A DNA stretch of 41,631 nt, taken from the NCBI RefSeq assembly GCF_002312815.1, contig NZ_NKQJ01000020.1:1-41631 (forward strand). Reading direction: 5' to 3'. Source of the stretch: Agaribacterium haliotis. Its GTDB lineage: Bacteria; Pseudomonadota; Gammaproteobacteria; Pseudomonadales; Cellvibrionaceae. Below, piece by piece: positions 7,627 through 15,989 of this stretch; positions within the stretch are counted from its first letter, which is position 1; every line of letters starts with the position of its first letter. Position numbers and translations under genes: made by a program. The notes beneath the pieces were generated by a model. It saw only the letters and a list, made by a program, of their open reading frames with translations, did no database searches and was not told the DNA's origin.

Positions 7627-8473
7627 TAAGTCGCGAGTGTTTCGGTGTGATTTTTCCGAGATCTGCGGGGGCGATTTACTTAATTGAACTTCCGCAATTG
7701 GCCGTTTCGCGACTGTCAGGTCAGTTGCCACACGCCGAATCTAAACAGTCAGACTAGGTCTGAGCTACTACAAATAAAGTGGGGTAATGGCTCTTTAATA
7801 AGTATTTCTTCAATCAAATGTAGAGACCGAGCCTGCTGGCCAAGGTGTAATCGCTGAGTTAGTAACATCCTATGCTCAAGTGATATCTAAACTGATAAGA
7901 TATCTGCTGTTGGGGCTCGGTTGTTGGCTGATAAGTGTATATATATCAATAACATACGCTTATCTATAGTTGGTCTTTAAACTGATAAAAATAGACCTTG
8001 GAGGATCTGTCTCTCCATTGACCTTTCCCCTAAAGTTATACTTCTAGCTCGTAGACATTTCTCTTAAGCCACCTGCCCAGCAAGCTGAGCACTCCGTGAG
8101 TTGTGCGGTTGCACCGTATGGGCCGAGTTCTGTCTGTCAGATTTACTTCGATACTAATGCAAAATGTCGGATTAAGCGCGAGATGGGCCTTGATCCGAAA
8201 TTAGTAAAGGCCCTTTCGACAACGAACTTTCTATTTCTTATTGCCCCACTTGCTGGTGGCCGAAAGAACAAGTGATACGAACTATCTTAGCCGGGAAAGC
8301 TTTTGATGCGCTATGGAGCACAAGTAGCCCTTGCTGACAATCTGTCGAGCCAGCTCCCTTGAACCTCTAAAAGCGCAGACAATTCAATAAAACCAAATAA
8401 AGCAAAGAGTTATGGCTGTGGCATATTCGCGTCACAGCTTAATTGCCTGCGGTTTAATTTCATAAATTCACAG
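7627..8473. other. 847-bp region with no supported gene; inverted repeats and a 59-codon frame
   Basis: Seen here: an 11-bp hairpin with one wobble (GATAAGTGTAT at 7930-7940, ATACGCTTATC at 7954-7964), and three copies of CTGATAA near 7889, 7928 and 7981. A GTG-initiated frame at 8096-8275 encodes 59 aa ending in LIAPLAGGRKNK and is open for some codons upstream. I recognise no family in it and see no ribosome binding site. The region may be a decayed gene or a structured untranslated region; nothing firm can be called. Confidence 0.4.
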
Positions 8474-9673
8474 CTACACATATTGCCCCGCACACCAGCC
8501 GCTGGCCCAGGCCCACTGAAAATTAAAACCGCCTAGCCAGCCGGTTACGTCAATGACTTCGCCGATAAAATACAGGCCGGGCTGTTTTTTTGCTTCAAAG
8601 GTTTTGGAGCTGAGCTCGTCGGTCAGCACGCCGCCTAAGGTTACTTCGGCGGTGCGCCAGCCCTCCGTGCCCGAGGGTTTGCAAGACCAGCTCTGTAAGC
8701 GCTCGCTGATGTCGTTAATTTGCTGATCGCTTAGGTCGGCAGGTTTTAAGTTGGCCCAGCCCTGCAGCCACAGGTTTAAAAAGTTTTTCGCAAGGCTGTG
8801 TTTATCGAGGCGTTTAAACAGGTTTTTAAGCTCGGCTGTCTGGCCTTCGCTGCGCCAGCTTTTCAGTAGGTTTTGCACATCGGTATCGGGCATAAAATTA
8901 ATTTTTACACTTTCACCTTCTTGCCAATAACTGCTTATCTGTAAAATCGCGGGGCCACTTAGGCCTCGGTGGGTGAAAAGCAGGGCCTCTTTAAAGCTCT
9001 GCCGTTGATTTTCAACGACAACATCAACACTGACGCCCGCCAGTTGTTTGCAGATATCTAACCAGCGATTGCTCAAGGTAAAAGGCACCAATGCTGCGCG
9101 CTTGTCGCTTACCTGTAGGCCAAACTGCTCGGCAATTTGATAACCCTTTGGGCTTGCACCCATTGTTGGTATGCTCAGGCCCCCGGTGGCAACAACGAGT
9201 GAGTCACAGCTAAATTGGCCCTGGCTGGTTTTAAGTTCAAAGTGCTCGTGTTTATCGATACTCTGTTTATCGATACTGTGAATGTCGCAGTGGGTCTGAA
9301 TAACTGCGCCGTGCTGCTCGCATTCACTGAGCAGGATATTTAGGATATCGCTGGCTTTATTGTCACAAAATAATTGGCCCTGGCTTTTTTCGTGATAGGC
9401 GAGGCCGTGTTTGTCGACCAGGGCGATAAAGTCCCATTGTGTAAAACGGCTTAGTGCACTTTTGCAAAAGTGAGGGTTGGCGCTTATGTAGTTTTGCGGT
9501 TCAACAAAATAATTGGTGAAATTACAGCGGCCGCCGCCGCTCATCAGAATCTTTTTACCGACCTTGTTGCTGTGATCAACAACCAGGGTCGAGCGCCCGC
9601 GTGCAGCAGCGCTTGCAGCGCACATAAGGCCAGCGGCGCCGCCGCCGATGATAATGCAGTTGTAATGTTTCAA
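8474..9673 (-). CDS. YhiN/RdsA-type FAD flavoprotein (HI0933 family)
   Basis: 399 aa. It opens with the dinucleotide-binding motif IIIGGGAAGLMCA, then the family signature KILMSGGGRCNFTN, a central ATGGLSIPTMGASPKGY, and the C-terminal FIGEVIDVTGWLGGFNFQWA typical of HI0933-like proteins. From memory, the E. coli member (YhiN) has been reported as a 23S rRNA dihydrouridine synthase (RdsA); older annotations say aminoacetone oxidase or BaiN. The start is a TTG at 9673, the only plausible start before the FAD motif, and no strong Shine-Dalgarno is visible. It is followed on the minus strand by the large non-coding region and preceded by the DUF3833 gene. Confidence 0.88.
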   Translation of the reverse strand: MKHYNCIIIGGGAAGLMCAASAAARGRSTLVVDHSNKVGKKILMSGGGRCNFTNYFVEPQNYISANPHFCKSALSRFTQWDFIALVDKHGLAYHEKSQGQLFCDNKASDILNILLSECEQHGAVIQTHCDIHSIDKQSIDKHEHFELKTSQGQFSCDSLVVATGGLSIPTMGASPKGYQIAEQFGLQVSDKRAALVPFTLSNRWLDICKQLAGVSVDVVVENQRQSFKEALLFTHRGLSGPAILQISSYWQEGESVKINFMPDTDVQNLLKSWRSEGQTAELKNLFKRLDKHSLAKNFLNLWLQGWANLKPADLSDQQINDISERLQSWSCKPSGTEGWRTAEVTLGGVLTDELSSKTFEAKKQPGLYFIGEVIDVTGWLGGFNFQWAWASGWCAGQYV

Positions 9674-9741
9674 TGTGTTGGCTTAGGTATAAATAGCTTC
9701 GCTTGGAGGCGCTATTGTACGTGGCTGAGCCGCTGTTTACA

Positions 9742-10332
9742 TCAGTGTTGTTTTTTGTCTTTGTTAATGACTAACACTACGTCGCCAACCTTAAAGCCCC
9801 AGAAATACATATCGCTGATATTGATTAGGGTGTGGCTGTTAACAAGATACATCCAGTCATCAAATTTCACCTTGTACTGTTTGCCATCAACGCTGAGTTC
9901 CAGCTTGTAGCGCCACTGCAGCGCCTGGCCCCGGCTTTGGCCGCGCGCTTCGCCATCGACATCGGCAGCGCGGCCGCGAAAATTATTATCTTTTTCGCGC
10001 TGAATACGCCATATGCGCTGCTGTTGTTCGCCGTCGCTAAAGACAAACTGCTCATCGAGGGTAAGCACATCGCCCTGTTGGTTGGCTGTAATGCTGGCAT
10101 TAAAGTGGCGAATAACTTTGCCGCTGCGCTTGCGCACAACACCACTGGCGCTGAGTTCACCGGTAAAAAACGCAAATAGGTCGAGCTCGGGTTCGGTGCC
10201 GCGGTAGTCGTTAATGTGTGGCCCCTGGCAGGCCGTTAAAGCGAGCAGTGTTAGAAGCGCCAGCAGTATTTTTAAAGCCGCAGGCGCTGGCGAAATTGTG
10301 GCTGCTTTGCAGGTTTTTAAAAAAGTTGTCAT
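9742..10332 (-). CDS. DUF3833 lipoprotein
   Basis: 196 aa. A signal peptide (residues about 20-34 hydrophobic) ends in the lipobox LTAC with Cys35, so it is a predicted lipoprotein. The mature part is beta-rich, with FFTGELSASGVVRKRSGKV, LDEQFVFSDGEQQQRIW and KVKFDDWMYLV, the pattern of DUF3833 proteins. The function is unknown, but the family travels with DUF2878 and chalcone-isomerase-like genes, as it does here: it starts 19 bases after the chalcone-isomerase-like gene. In other genomes these genes sit near a cyclopropane-fatty-acid-synthase-like methyltransferase, suggesting a lipid-related envelope role; that partner is not in this window. Confidence 0.8.
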   Translation of the reverse strand: MTTFLKTCKAATISPAPAALKILLALLTLLALTACQGPHINDYRGTEPELDLFAFFTGELSASGVVRKRSGKVIRHFNASITANQQGDVLTLDEQFVFSDGEQQQRIWRIQREKDNNFRGRAADVDGEARGQSRGQALQWRYKLELSVDGKQYKVKFDDWMYLVNSHTLINISDMYFWGFKVGDVVLVINKDKKQH

Positions 10333-10351
10333 GGCGTTTTGTTTATCACTA

Positions 10352-11125
10352 TCACCGGTTCAGGCCGAGCAGCTGTGCCCTAAGTTCGCGCTCCGAGCTA
10401 TTTTGATGCAGCCATATATCTAGAAACTGCGGGCCAAAGTCGCGATCGTTAATGCGGCCAAGCCATTGGCCGTTGTGAAAAAAGTCGGTACTGCCATCGC
10501 TATTTACGATGCAGGTTAAACGGTCGCCGGCGCTTAAGTCGGGCCAGAGTGTGGGCAGTTGTTTAAGCCAGTGCTGCTGTTGTTTGTGTTTAAGGCCAAG
10601 TTTGCGCCACTGCTTTTGGGTGGCTTTAACCAGGCGCTTGGCGGCGATGTTTTTGTGATAATCAATGCTCAGCGCAACCGGCGCTGCTCGCGGCTGCTGT
10701 TTGTCGCTGATGTAATATTCGGCGTCGTAAAGCCTGATATTCATCCACTGCATCGTGCCCTGGCCCTGCAATACTAGGCCGTCGAGGGCATGGTGCTCGG
10801 TTTTCTGTGCTGGCAAGTTAGGCGCGCTGTTAACTGTGCTGTTATTTGTACTTGGCTGCGTTGCGGGGGCTTTGGCGAGCATAATGCCAGCGTTATTGAT
10901 CGAGCTATTGATGACATTCTTGCTTGGACTATTACTTGGGGGGCTATTTTGGAGGTTACTCGTATCGCTGCCCAGAGCATTATCTGGAGTACTGCCTGGA
11001 GTAGCGGTGGAAAAGCTAGATGCAGCTAGCTGCGCTGCGTTTGAGCAAATAACTATCGTCATAACTATCGCCATCACCCTTAGCATCTTCAATAGCAAGG
11101 CCTTTGCCTTTTTTGCTAAGTTCAT
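10352..11125 (-). CDS. Chalcone-isomerase-like exported protein
   Basis: 257 aa. An N-terminal hydrophobic segment (about residues 10-32) suggests a signal peptide or anchor. A low-complexity Asn/Ser/Thr-rich linker follows (residues about 38-105). The C-terminal domain has GQGTMQWMNIRLYDAEYYIS, LSIDYHKNIAAKRLVKAT and DRLTCIVNSDG ... FFHNGQWLG, the pattern of bacterial chalcone-isomerase-like (Chalcone_3) proteins. These are not thought to act on flavonoids; the fold is related to fatty-acid-binding proteins. The ATG overlaps the DUF2878 stop by 4 bases (ATGA), and DUF3833 follows 19 bases later, so the three form one operon. The long low-complexity linker is unusual for the family. Confidence 0.75.
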   Translation of the reverse strand: MNLAKKAKALLLKMLRVMAIVMTIVICSNAAQLAASSFSTATPGSTPDNALGSDTSNLQNSPPSNSPSKNVINSSINNAGIMLAKAPATQPSTNNSTVNSAPNLPAQKTEHHALDGLVLQGQGTMQWMNIRLYDAEYYISDKQQPRAAPVALSIDYHKNIAAKRLVKATQKQWRKLGLKHKQQQHWLKQLPTLWPDLSAGDRLTCIVNSDGSTDFFHNGQWLGRINDRDFGPQFLDIWLHQNSSERELRAQLLGLNR

Positions 11126-11661
11126 GGCTCGTGACTCCAGTAGTATTTACTGATGTTAAGCATCAATGGCAGCAGCAGGGCCCAGGCGCCGGCAATTAGG
11201 CTCAAGCTGCTTAAATACCCAAAAGGAAGTTCAACGGCACCGAGCGCTTCGGCGGCAAAGTAGCTCCAGGCTGCGGCAATGGCACCCGCGAGGCTCTGCT
11301 GCCACAGCGGCAAGCGGCATAAAAAAAGAAAGCCGTGTTGCAGGCAAAATGAAAAATGCAGCCAGAGTACAATCAGCCACAGCGGCACAAGTGTTTGATT
11401 GGCAAATTGATAGACGCCAAGCAGGCTCAATACAAGTTCCAGGCTGAGGCCAATTGCGGCAAAAGCCAGGCTCAGCAGCAGGCTGCGCAGGCGGTTCGGG
11501 CTTAGCCCGCAAAGCACCAGCCACAGGCCAAGCAGCATAAGCGCCACTTGGTCTCGCCAGTACACGGCAGCAAACCACCACAGGTTGAAGCTCAGCGCGA
11601 CCAGCGGGCCAAAAAACGCTGAGGGCAGGCGAATACTGTTTAATCTCTGATCAATATCCAT
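11122..11661 (-). CDS. DUF2878 membrane protein
   Basis: 179 aa with about five to six membrane segments (LSFNLWWFAAVYWRD, LMLLGLWLVLCGL, LVPLWLIVLWLHFSF, SLIAGAWALLLPLML). The N-terminal FNLWWFAAV and the central WLIVLWLHFSFCLQHG are typical of DUF2878. The function is unknown. Its stop overlaps the start of the chalcone-isomerase-like gene. It is the first gene of the DUF2878 / chalcone-isomerase-like / DUF3833 operon, a set commonly kept together in gammaproteobacteria. Confidence 0.75.
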   Translation of the reverse strand: MDIDQRLNSIRLPSAFFGPLVALSFNLWWFAAVYWRDQVALMLLGLWLVLCGLSPNRLRSLLLSLAFAAIGLSLELVLSLLGVYQFANQTLVPLWLIVLWLHFSFCLQHGFLFLCRLPLWQQSLAGAIAAAWSYFAAEALGAVELPFGYLSSLSLIAGAWALLLPLMLNISKYYWSHEP

Positions 11662-11725
11662 GCCCTGAATACGCGGGCGAGCCTGGCCTGGATCAGTTGT
11701 TTTGTCGGGCCGTGTTTTGAGGCCC

Positions 11726-12496
11726 CTATATGAGCCCGGCGCTTTTTAATAACAAGCTAAGCCCGGTGGCGATGGTCACCAGCTCAAAGACTCGCTTAAT
11801 TAAGCTGTTGCCATAGGTCACGGCCCAGTGGGCGCCGAGATAGCCGCCGAGCAGCGAGCCGAGAATCAGCATCGGCAGCCACTCCCATTTCACCTCGGTC
11901 AGCAAAGCCAGCGTCAGTGCACCGCTGCCGTTCCAAAACAGGCCAACAAGGATCATGGTGTAGGCGGTTGCGCGCTTAAAATCAAAACCGTACCAGGCGA
12001 TCAGCCAGGTGGTAACAAATAAGCCCGTGCCCGAGGTCAGTGAACCGTTGAAAAAACCCAGGCAGAACAAGCCCAGCGCTCCGAGGCTCAAACCCTTGAG
12101 GTCGCGGTTGCGCGGTGCGTAGTGCTGGCCGAGCTTCTTTTTGTAGATGGAATAGATACCAAGGCCCATGGTCAGTAAACCGAGCAGGCTCTGGGCCAGC
12201 GCCGCGGGGACTTTGAGTATGCAGTTTGCACCGAGCACAACACCGGGCAGCCCAGCGGCGAGCATGGTCAGCGCCATCGCCCAGGCGAGATTGCCCGAGC
12301 GCGCGTGTTTTAAGCTGGCACCGATACCGAGCGCCACCGTCGCAACTTTGTGGGTGGCCAACGCCAGGGTAAAAGGCAGGCCGAGGAAAATAAGCGCCGG
12401 CAACTGCAATAAGCCGGCGCCACCGCCAGCCATCGCCGATAGCGCATTGCTAACGAGGGCGACAGCCAACAGTATTAATTGTTCAGCTAGATCCAT
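11726..12496 (-). CDS. TauE/SafE (TSUP) family permease
   Basis: 256 aa, about eight membrane segments. It carries the family's paired motifs: SAMAGGGAGLLQLPALIFLG in the first half and FFNGSLTSGTGLFVTTWLI in the second half. Members export or import sulfite, sulfonates or other small anions; the substrate here is unknown. I place the start at the ATG at 12496, because GGGGAGA lies directly upstream and the protein then begins with the first membrane helix. The frame extends another 69 codons to 12703, but that extension is polar and lacks homology-like features. The DUF2878 operon follows 64 bases later. Confidence 0.88.
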   Translation of the reverse strand: MDLAEQLILLAVALVSNALSAMAGGGAGLLQLPALIFLGLPFTLALATHKVATVALGIGASLKHARSGNLAWAMALTMLAAGLPGVVLGANCILKVPAALAQSLLGLLTMGLGIYSIYKKKLGQHYAPRNRDLKGLSLGALGLFCLGFFNGSLTSGTGLFVTTWLIAWYGFDFKRATAYTMILVGLFWNGSGALTLALLTEVKWEWLPMLILGSLLGGYLGAHWAVTYGNSLIKRVFELVTIATGLSLLLKSAGLI

Positions 12497-12718
12497 TTTC
12501 TCCCCGGCAGGACGTTGATAAGTTATCGCTGTTGCTTTTTTGTTGTTAAAACAGGCTCCATCGGCCTCGCGTACGCTTAAGCCGCCTGCTAAATTCGTTG
12601 TCGCCAATGTGCGAGGGCTCGCAGTGTACACGGACTTATCTTCGCATGTTAACTCGCCGGCTATTCCAGCCCTTAGCTGGGCTCTCAGTCGGCGCAGAGG
12701 CAAGTGCTATGGGCGTGC

Positions 12719-13783
12719 TTAAATTTCCGGGCAAACGCGGTTGCGGCCGGCGTCTTTGGCGGCGTAGAGGTTTTTATCGGCAATGCCGAGTAGCTCGATA
12801 ACGTCGTCACTTTGCGCTGAACTTGCTACACCTGCACTCATGGTGACCAGGCGGTTGGGGGTGTTCTCGAGCAAGCTGGTTTGGCAGATGCTTTGGCGCA
12901 CTTCGTTGGCGATGTCGATGGCATCGCGCAGGCTGGTATTGGGCAAAATCACCAGAAATTCTTCACCACCCCAGCGGCCGACTTTATCGGTATCGCGAAA
13001 GCGGCTAACTAATAACTTGGCAAATGCCTGCAGCGCTTTATCGCCCTCGCTGTGGCCAAAGCTATCGTTAATCTTTTTAAAATAATCAACATCACAGAGG
13101 ATGATGGCAAACTCTTTGCCCGAGCGTTTTACGCGTTTGCTTTCAAATTCCAACCTTAAGCTCATATCGCGGCGATTGGGCAGGCCGGTTAAGTCGTCGG
13201 TCGAGGCGATATGGCTGAGCTCATTGTTCAGGCGGTTGACCGCGTGGGCGTTGACCTCGCGCTCGCGCGCCTGGAAAAACGTAAAACACGAAGACAGCAG
13301 CAGCGCGCCGACACCGGCAATTTTGACGTAAAACTCGTAGCCTGCGGTATAAAAGGCCGTGTCAAAAAATAAGATGTAGCAGATGATAAAAATCAGTGCG
13401 ATGTTAATAAACGCCGCGACGCGAACTTTAAGCAGGTTGTAAATCACCGAGGGAAACACCGCCAGCCAGATAATGCCGCTGTTGTCGGTACCGCCATTGG
13501 CGGTTAAAAAGATGCTGAGAAACGCCCCCGAGGTGCTGATGTAATAACAAAACAGCTCCAGGCGCTGGAAGTATTTGTAAGCGAGCAGGGCGAGAATATT
13601 GGCCAGAGCAAAAGCCGAAAGGCTCAGGCCGAGCTGAAGTGGGCCGGTAATCAAGTCTTTGATGCCAAACATCAGAACCACTGCAGTAACGGTCAGGCAC
13701 ATGGCTCGGGCGAGCGTATCGCGCCGGCGCCATTCGGCCTGTTCCAGCTCGCCGCGCTGTTGCAGCTCAAAGTTTGTTGGCAT
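12719..13783 (-). CDS. Membrane diguanylate cyclase (GGDEF)
   Basis: 354 aa. About six membrane helices (residues 27-170) form an uncharacterised sensor region, followed by a short coiled linker and a GGDEF domain (about 191-350). The active-site motif is GGEEF at 272-276, and ILCDVDYFKKINDSFGH provides the metal- and substrate-binding residues, so it should be catalytically active in making cyclic di-GMP from GTP. RDTD at 263-266 lies five residues before the GGEEF and fits the RxxD product-inhibition site. The DLTGLPNRR motif at 197-205 is intact. It is apparently monocistronic, with its promoter in 13784-13860. A PilZ protein, a possible effector, is encoded at 26039. Confidence 0.93.
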   Translation of the reverse strand: MPTNFELQQRGELEQAEWRRRDTLARAMCLTVTAVVLMFGIKDLITGPLQLGLSLSAFALANILALLAYKYFQRLELFCYYISTSGAFLSIFLTANGGTDNSGIIWLAVFPSVIYNLLKVRVAAFINIALIFIICYILFFDTAFYTAGYEFYVKIAGVGALLLSSCFTFFQAREREVNAHAVNRLNNELSHIASTDDLTGLPNRRDMSLRLEFESKRVKRSGKEFAIILCDVDYFKKINDSFGHSEGDKALQAFAKLLVSRFRDTDKVGRWGGEEFLVILPNTSLRDAIDIANEVRQSICQTSLLENTPNRLVTMSAGVASSAQSDDVIELLGIADKNLYAAKDAGRNRVCPEI

Positions 13784-13860
13784 CTGTTATTCCTGTAGGC
13801 GTGCGCACATCCTGTATGGCATGAAAATTTGCCCCTCAGACGGCCATTATAGGGCAGTCT

Positions 13861-15132
13861 TTAGCAGACTTCCTCAATGGCTTTCGGCGGGTAGGCGTGT
13901 TGCTGAAGGTGGCGAATAAACTTCAAGCTTTGAAAGGCGTCAAACCACTGGTGAAAGTGCCGCAAAAATTGCTCGCGACTGTCGCCTTGTTGTTGGCGCT
14001 TGTGGATAAACGCCTCGATGCCCGCCGCTTCGATAGCGGCGCGTGTGCACGGTTTGAGTTCGGCGGCCGCTTGTTGATAGTGATGCTGAAATGTATCTAC
14101 CCGTTTGAGCACTTCGGCAAGTTCGGAAAATATGGCCGGGTCGTACCAGCAGGCTTGTTCGCCGCGCTGCTGTTGCTCAATCAGGCGCGCAACCGCCGGG
14201 CCTGTGCCAAAAGGGACGCGGCTCGAGCGCCTTGCCTGCAGCTCGATGCAGATTTCCGGGCAGACACTGACGCCGTTTATTTTGGCGAGCTTATTTAACA
14301 GGTAAAAGTCTTCGGCGGCGGCGCGCTTGGGAAAACCGCGAACCTGGGCGTAGGCGCGATAGTCAAAAGCGAGGCAGGAGCCGAGGCTCTGATACGCATA
14401 GGGTGAACCCGCGCGTTTTAGTTCGCGCGGCCAGGCTTTTAAGCTGCGCTCGTAGAGCTCAGTGGCGTGTTGAACGGCGTTATCGCCGCCGCGGTGTGTA
14501 AAATCAAAAGTCCAGGCCGAAGCGCTGTGCTTGCCCTCATCAAGCGAAAAATAATTATTCGGCAGGCGCGCATCGGCATCCGTGCTAAAAATAATCGGGC
14601 GTTTGATAAAAGCGCTGTCAATCAGGGCACAGGCGCAATCGGCGGCGATTTTTCGGGCCAGGCCAACCCCTTGTTTTGCCGGCAGAGCCAAATTTAAGCA
14701 GCGAGTAATCAGCAGTATTTTAAGCTCGCCCAACTCTAAGGCGTGCAGCTGTTTGAGCCTGCCGATGCTGTTTGCGCGCTGCATAAGCTCATCTATCAGT
14801 TTCTGGTTATTTTCCTGGGTCTCGCGGTTGCTCAGCTCGTTGTCATTGACAACTAAAATAAGCAGGCTTGTTGCCGCCTGACTATGCTTGGCCAGGTTTG
14901 CAACAAACGCTGCTTTTTCGTTGCAGGCGGGAATAATTAGCGCTTGTTCTCTATCAAACCAGTCGCTGCTGCCTTTTTTATTTAGCTGAGCCCGCGAGGC
15001 GTTTTTATTGGCAAGCGAGCCTGCAAGCTCTAAGCACAGCCTGGCTTCCGGTTCGGCCTGCTGGCTAAGATATTTTTGTACACTGCGATTGGGCTCGGCC
15101 GCCGGGCCTATATTATTGGCGCTTTTTTTCAC
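13861..15132 (-). CDS. GT2-like glycosyltransferase, soluble
   Basis: 423 aa with no membrane segment. The N-terminal IIPACNE (66-72) and VVNDN (94-98) match the nucleotide-binding start of GT-A folds. STDADARLP gives a DxD (Asp185, Asp187) for metal and sugar-nucleotide binding, and AAAEDFYLLNKLAK (Glu274, Asp275) fits the ED motif that supplies the catalytic base in GT2. The acceptor is unknown. The start is a GTG at 15132 preceded by AGAAGG about 6 bases away. It lies 9 bases downstream of miaE, so the two are co-transcribed. The residues between the two N-terminal motifs are longer than usual for GT2. Confidence 0.72.
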   Translation of the reverse strand: MKKSANNIGPAAEPNRSVQKYLSQQAEPEARLCLELAGSLANKNASRAQLNKKGSSDWFDREQALIIPACNEKAAFVANLAKHSQAATSLLILVVNDNELSNRETQENNQKLIDELMQRANSIGRLKQLHALELGELKILLITRCLNLALPAKQGVGLARKIAADCACALIDSAFIKRPIIFSTDADARLPNNYFSLDEGKHSASAWTFDFTHRGGDNAVQHATELYERSLKAWPRELKRAGSPYAYQSLGSCLAFDYRAYAQVRGFPKRAAAEDFYLLNKLAKINGVSVCPEICIELQARRSSRVPFGTGPAVARLIEQQQRGEQACWYDPAIFSELAEVLKRVDTFQHHYQQAAAELKPCTRAAIEAAGIEAFIHKRQQQGDSREQFLRHFHQWFDAFQSLKFIRHLQQHAYPPKAIEEVC

Positions 15133-15141
15133 CGCAGCCTT

Positions 15142-15714
15142 CTAGTGCAGGGCCGCTTTAATCGGCAGTGCCTGGCAGATATCGGCTTCGGCATCGAGCA
15201 GTTCATCGAGGCGCTTTTCGACTTCGTCGCCGCTAAAGTAGCGGCGGGCCAGGTCAATAAACAGCTCTTCGTGGCGCTCTTCGCTTTCGGTGATTGCTTT
15301 GTAAAACTTTTTTAGCTCACCCTGTTCCAGCGCCTCGGCGATCAGGCCAAAGCGTTCGGCGCCACGCGCTTCAATAATGCCCGCGATCAGCAGCCTGTCG
15401 AGCATGTAAAGTTCGCTGCCCTGGCGCATTAACTTGCGCAGTTGGTTGACGTAGAGGTCTTTACTGTCGGCACCTAAAATCAGCCCGCGCTGGTGTATCA
15501 GTTTAACAACGTCGCGAAAGTGCAGGGTTTCCTCCAGGCACAGCTCTACCATCGCCTCGACCAACTCGGGTTTGTCGGGGTAGTGGCTGAGCATGCTCAT
15601 GGCCATGCCGGAGGCCTTTTTTTCGGCGGCGGCGTGATCAAGCAAAAAAGCATCAAAATCGGCCAGTACGGCCTCAAGCCAGGTTTTGGGGCTGGCGCAT
15701 CGCAGTCTAAACAT
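15142..15714 (-). CDS. miaE: tRNA 2-methylthio-N6-isopentenyladenosine-37 hydroxylase MiaE
   Basis: 190 aa. It hydroxylates ms2i6A37 of tRNA to ms2io6A in the cytoplasm, using a ferritin-like di-iron centre. Likely iron ligands are visible as two EXXH-type sets: Glu31, Glu62 and His65 (CLEETLHF), and Glu115, Glu145 and His148 (ESEERHEELF). Length and helical pattern fit the family. It starts with MFRLRCASPKTWLEA and is the first gene of a pair with the GT2-like protein. The region upstream is shared with divergent fabV and holds a large nested inverted repeat. Confidence 0.92.
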   Translation of the reverse strand: MFRLRCASPKTWLEAVLADFDAFLLDHAAAEKKASGMAMSMLSHYPDKPELVEAMVELCLEETLHFRDVVKLIHQRGLILGADSKDLYVNQLRKLMRQGSELYMLDRLLIAGIIEARGAERFGLIAEALEQGELKKFYKAITESEERHEELFIDLARRYFSGDEVEKRLDELLDAEADICQALPIKAALH

Positions 15715-15789
15715 GGAGGGTAAATGTGCCTCTAATTCGTTTTTATCTGAGTATTTTGTGTTGGTGTCTGCACGAGCTTGAGCGATGGC

Positions 15790-15881
15790 GGGGGCTTGCC
15801 TAGCTAGACCGTCTACAGCATGGATGCTGTTGCCGAGCCCCCAGGGATGGGTTTACGGCGTGTCTAGCTAGGCAAGCCCCC
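15790..15881. repeat. Nested long inverted repeat between miaE and fabV
   Basis: GGGGGCTTGCCTAGCTAGAC (15790-15809) and its perfect 20-base reverse complement (15862-15881) enclose a 52-base interval. Inside lies a second perfect hairpin, ACAGCAT (15815-15821) with ATGCTGT (15824-15830), plus a right-hand tail containing GGGATGGGTTTACGGCG. The whole is a two-level cruciform or RNA hairpin. It does not end in a T-run in either direction. The layout is that of a dispersed intergenic repeat element; I could not count other copies, and none is elsewhere in this window. Confidence 0.7.
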
Positions 15882-15989
15882 GTCAGAGTTTTCGCCGGAG
15901 GCTGAACTAAAGCCCGTTTGTTCACAGGCGGCCTTGATATATAATCCGCCGCGATTATACCAGCCACTGGAAATAAACAGGAAAACAGC

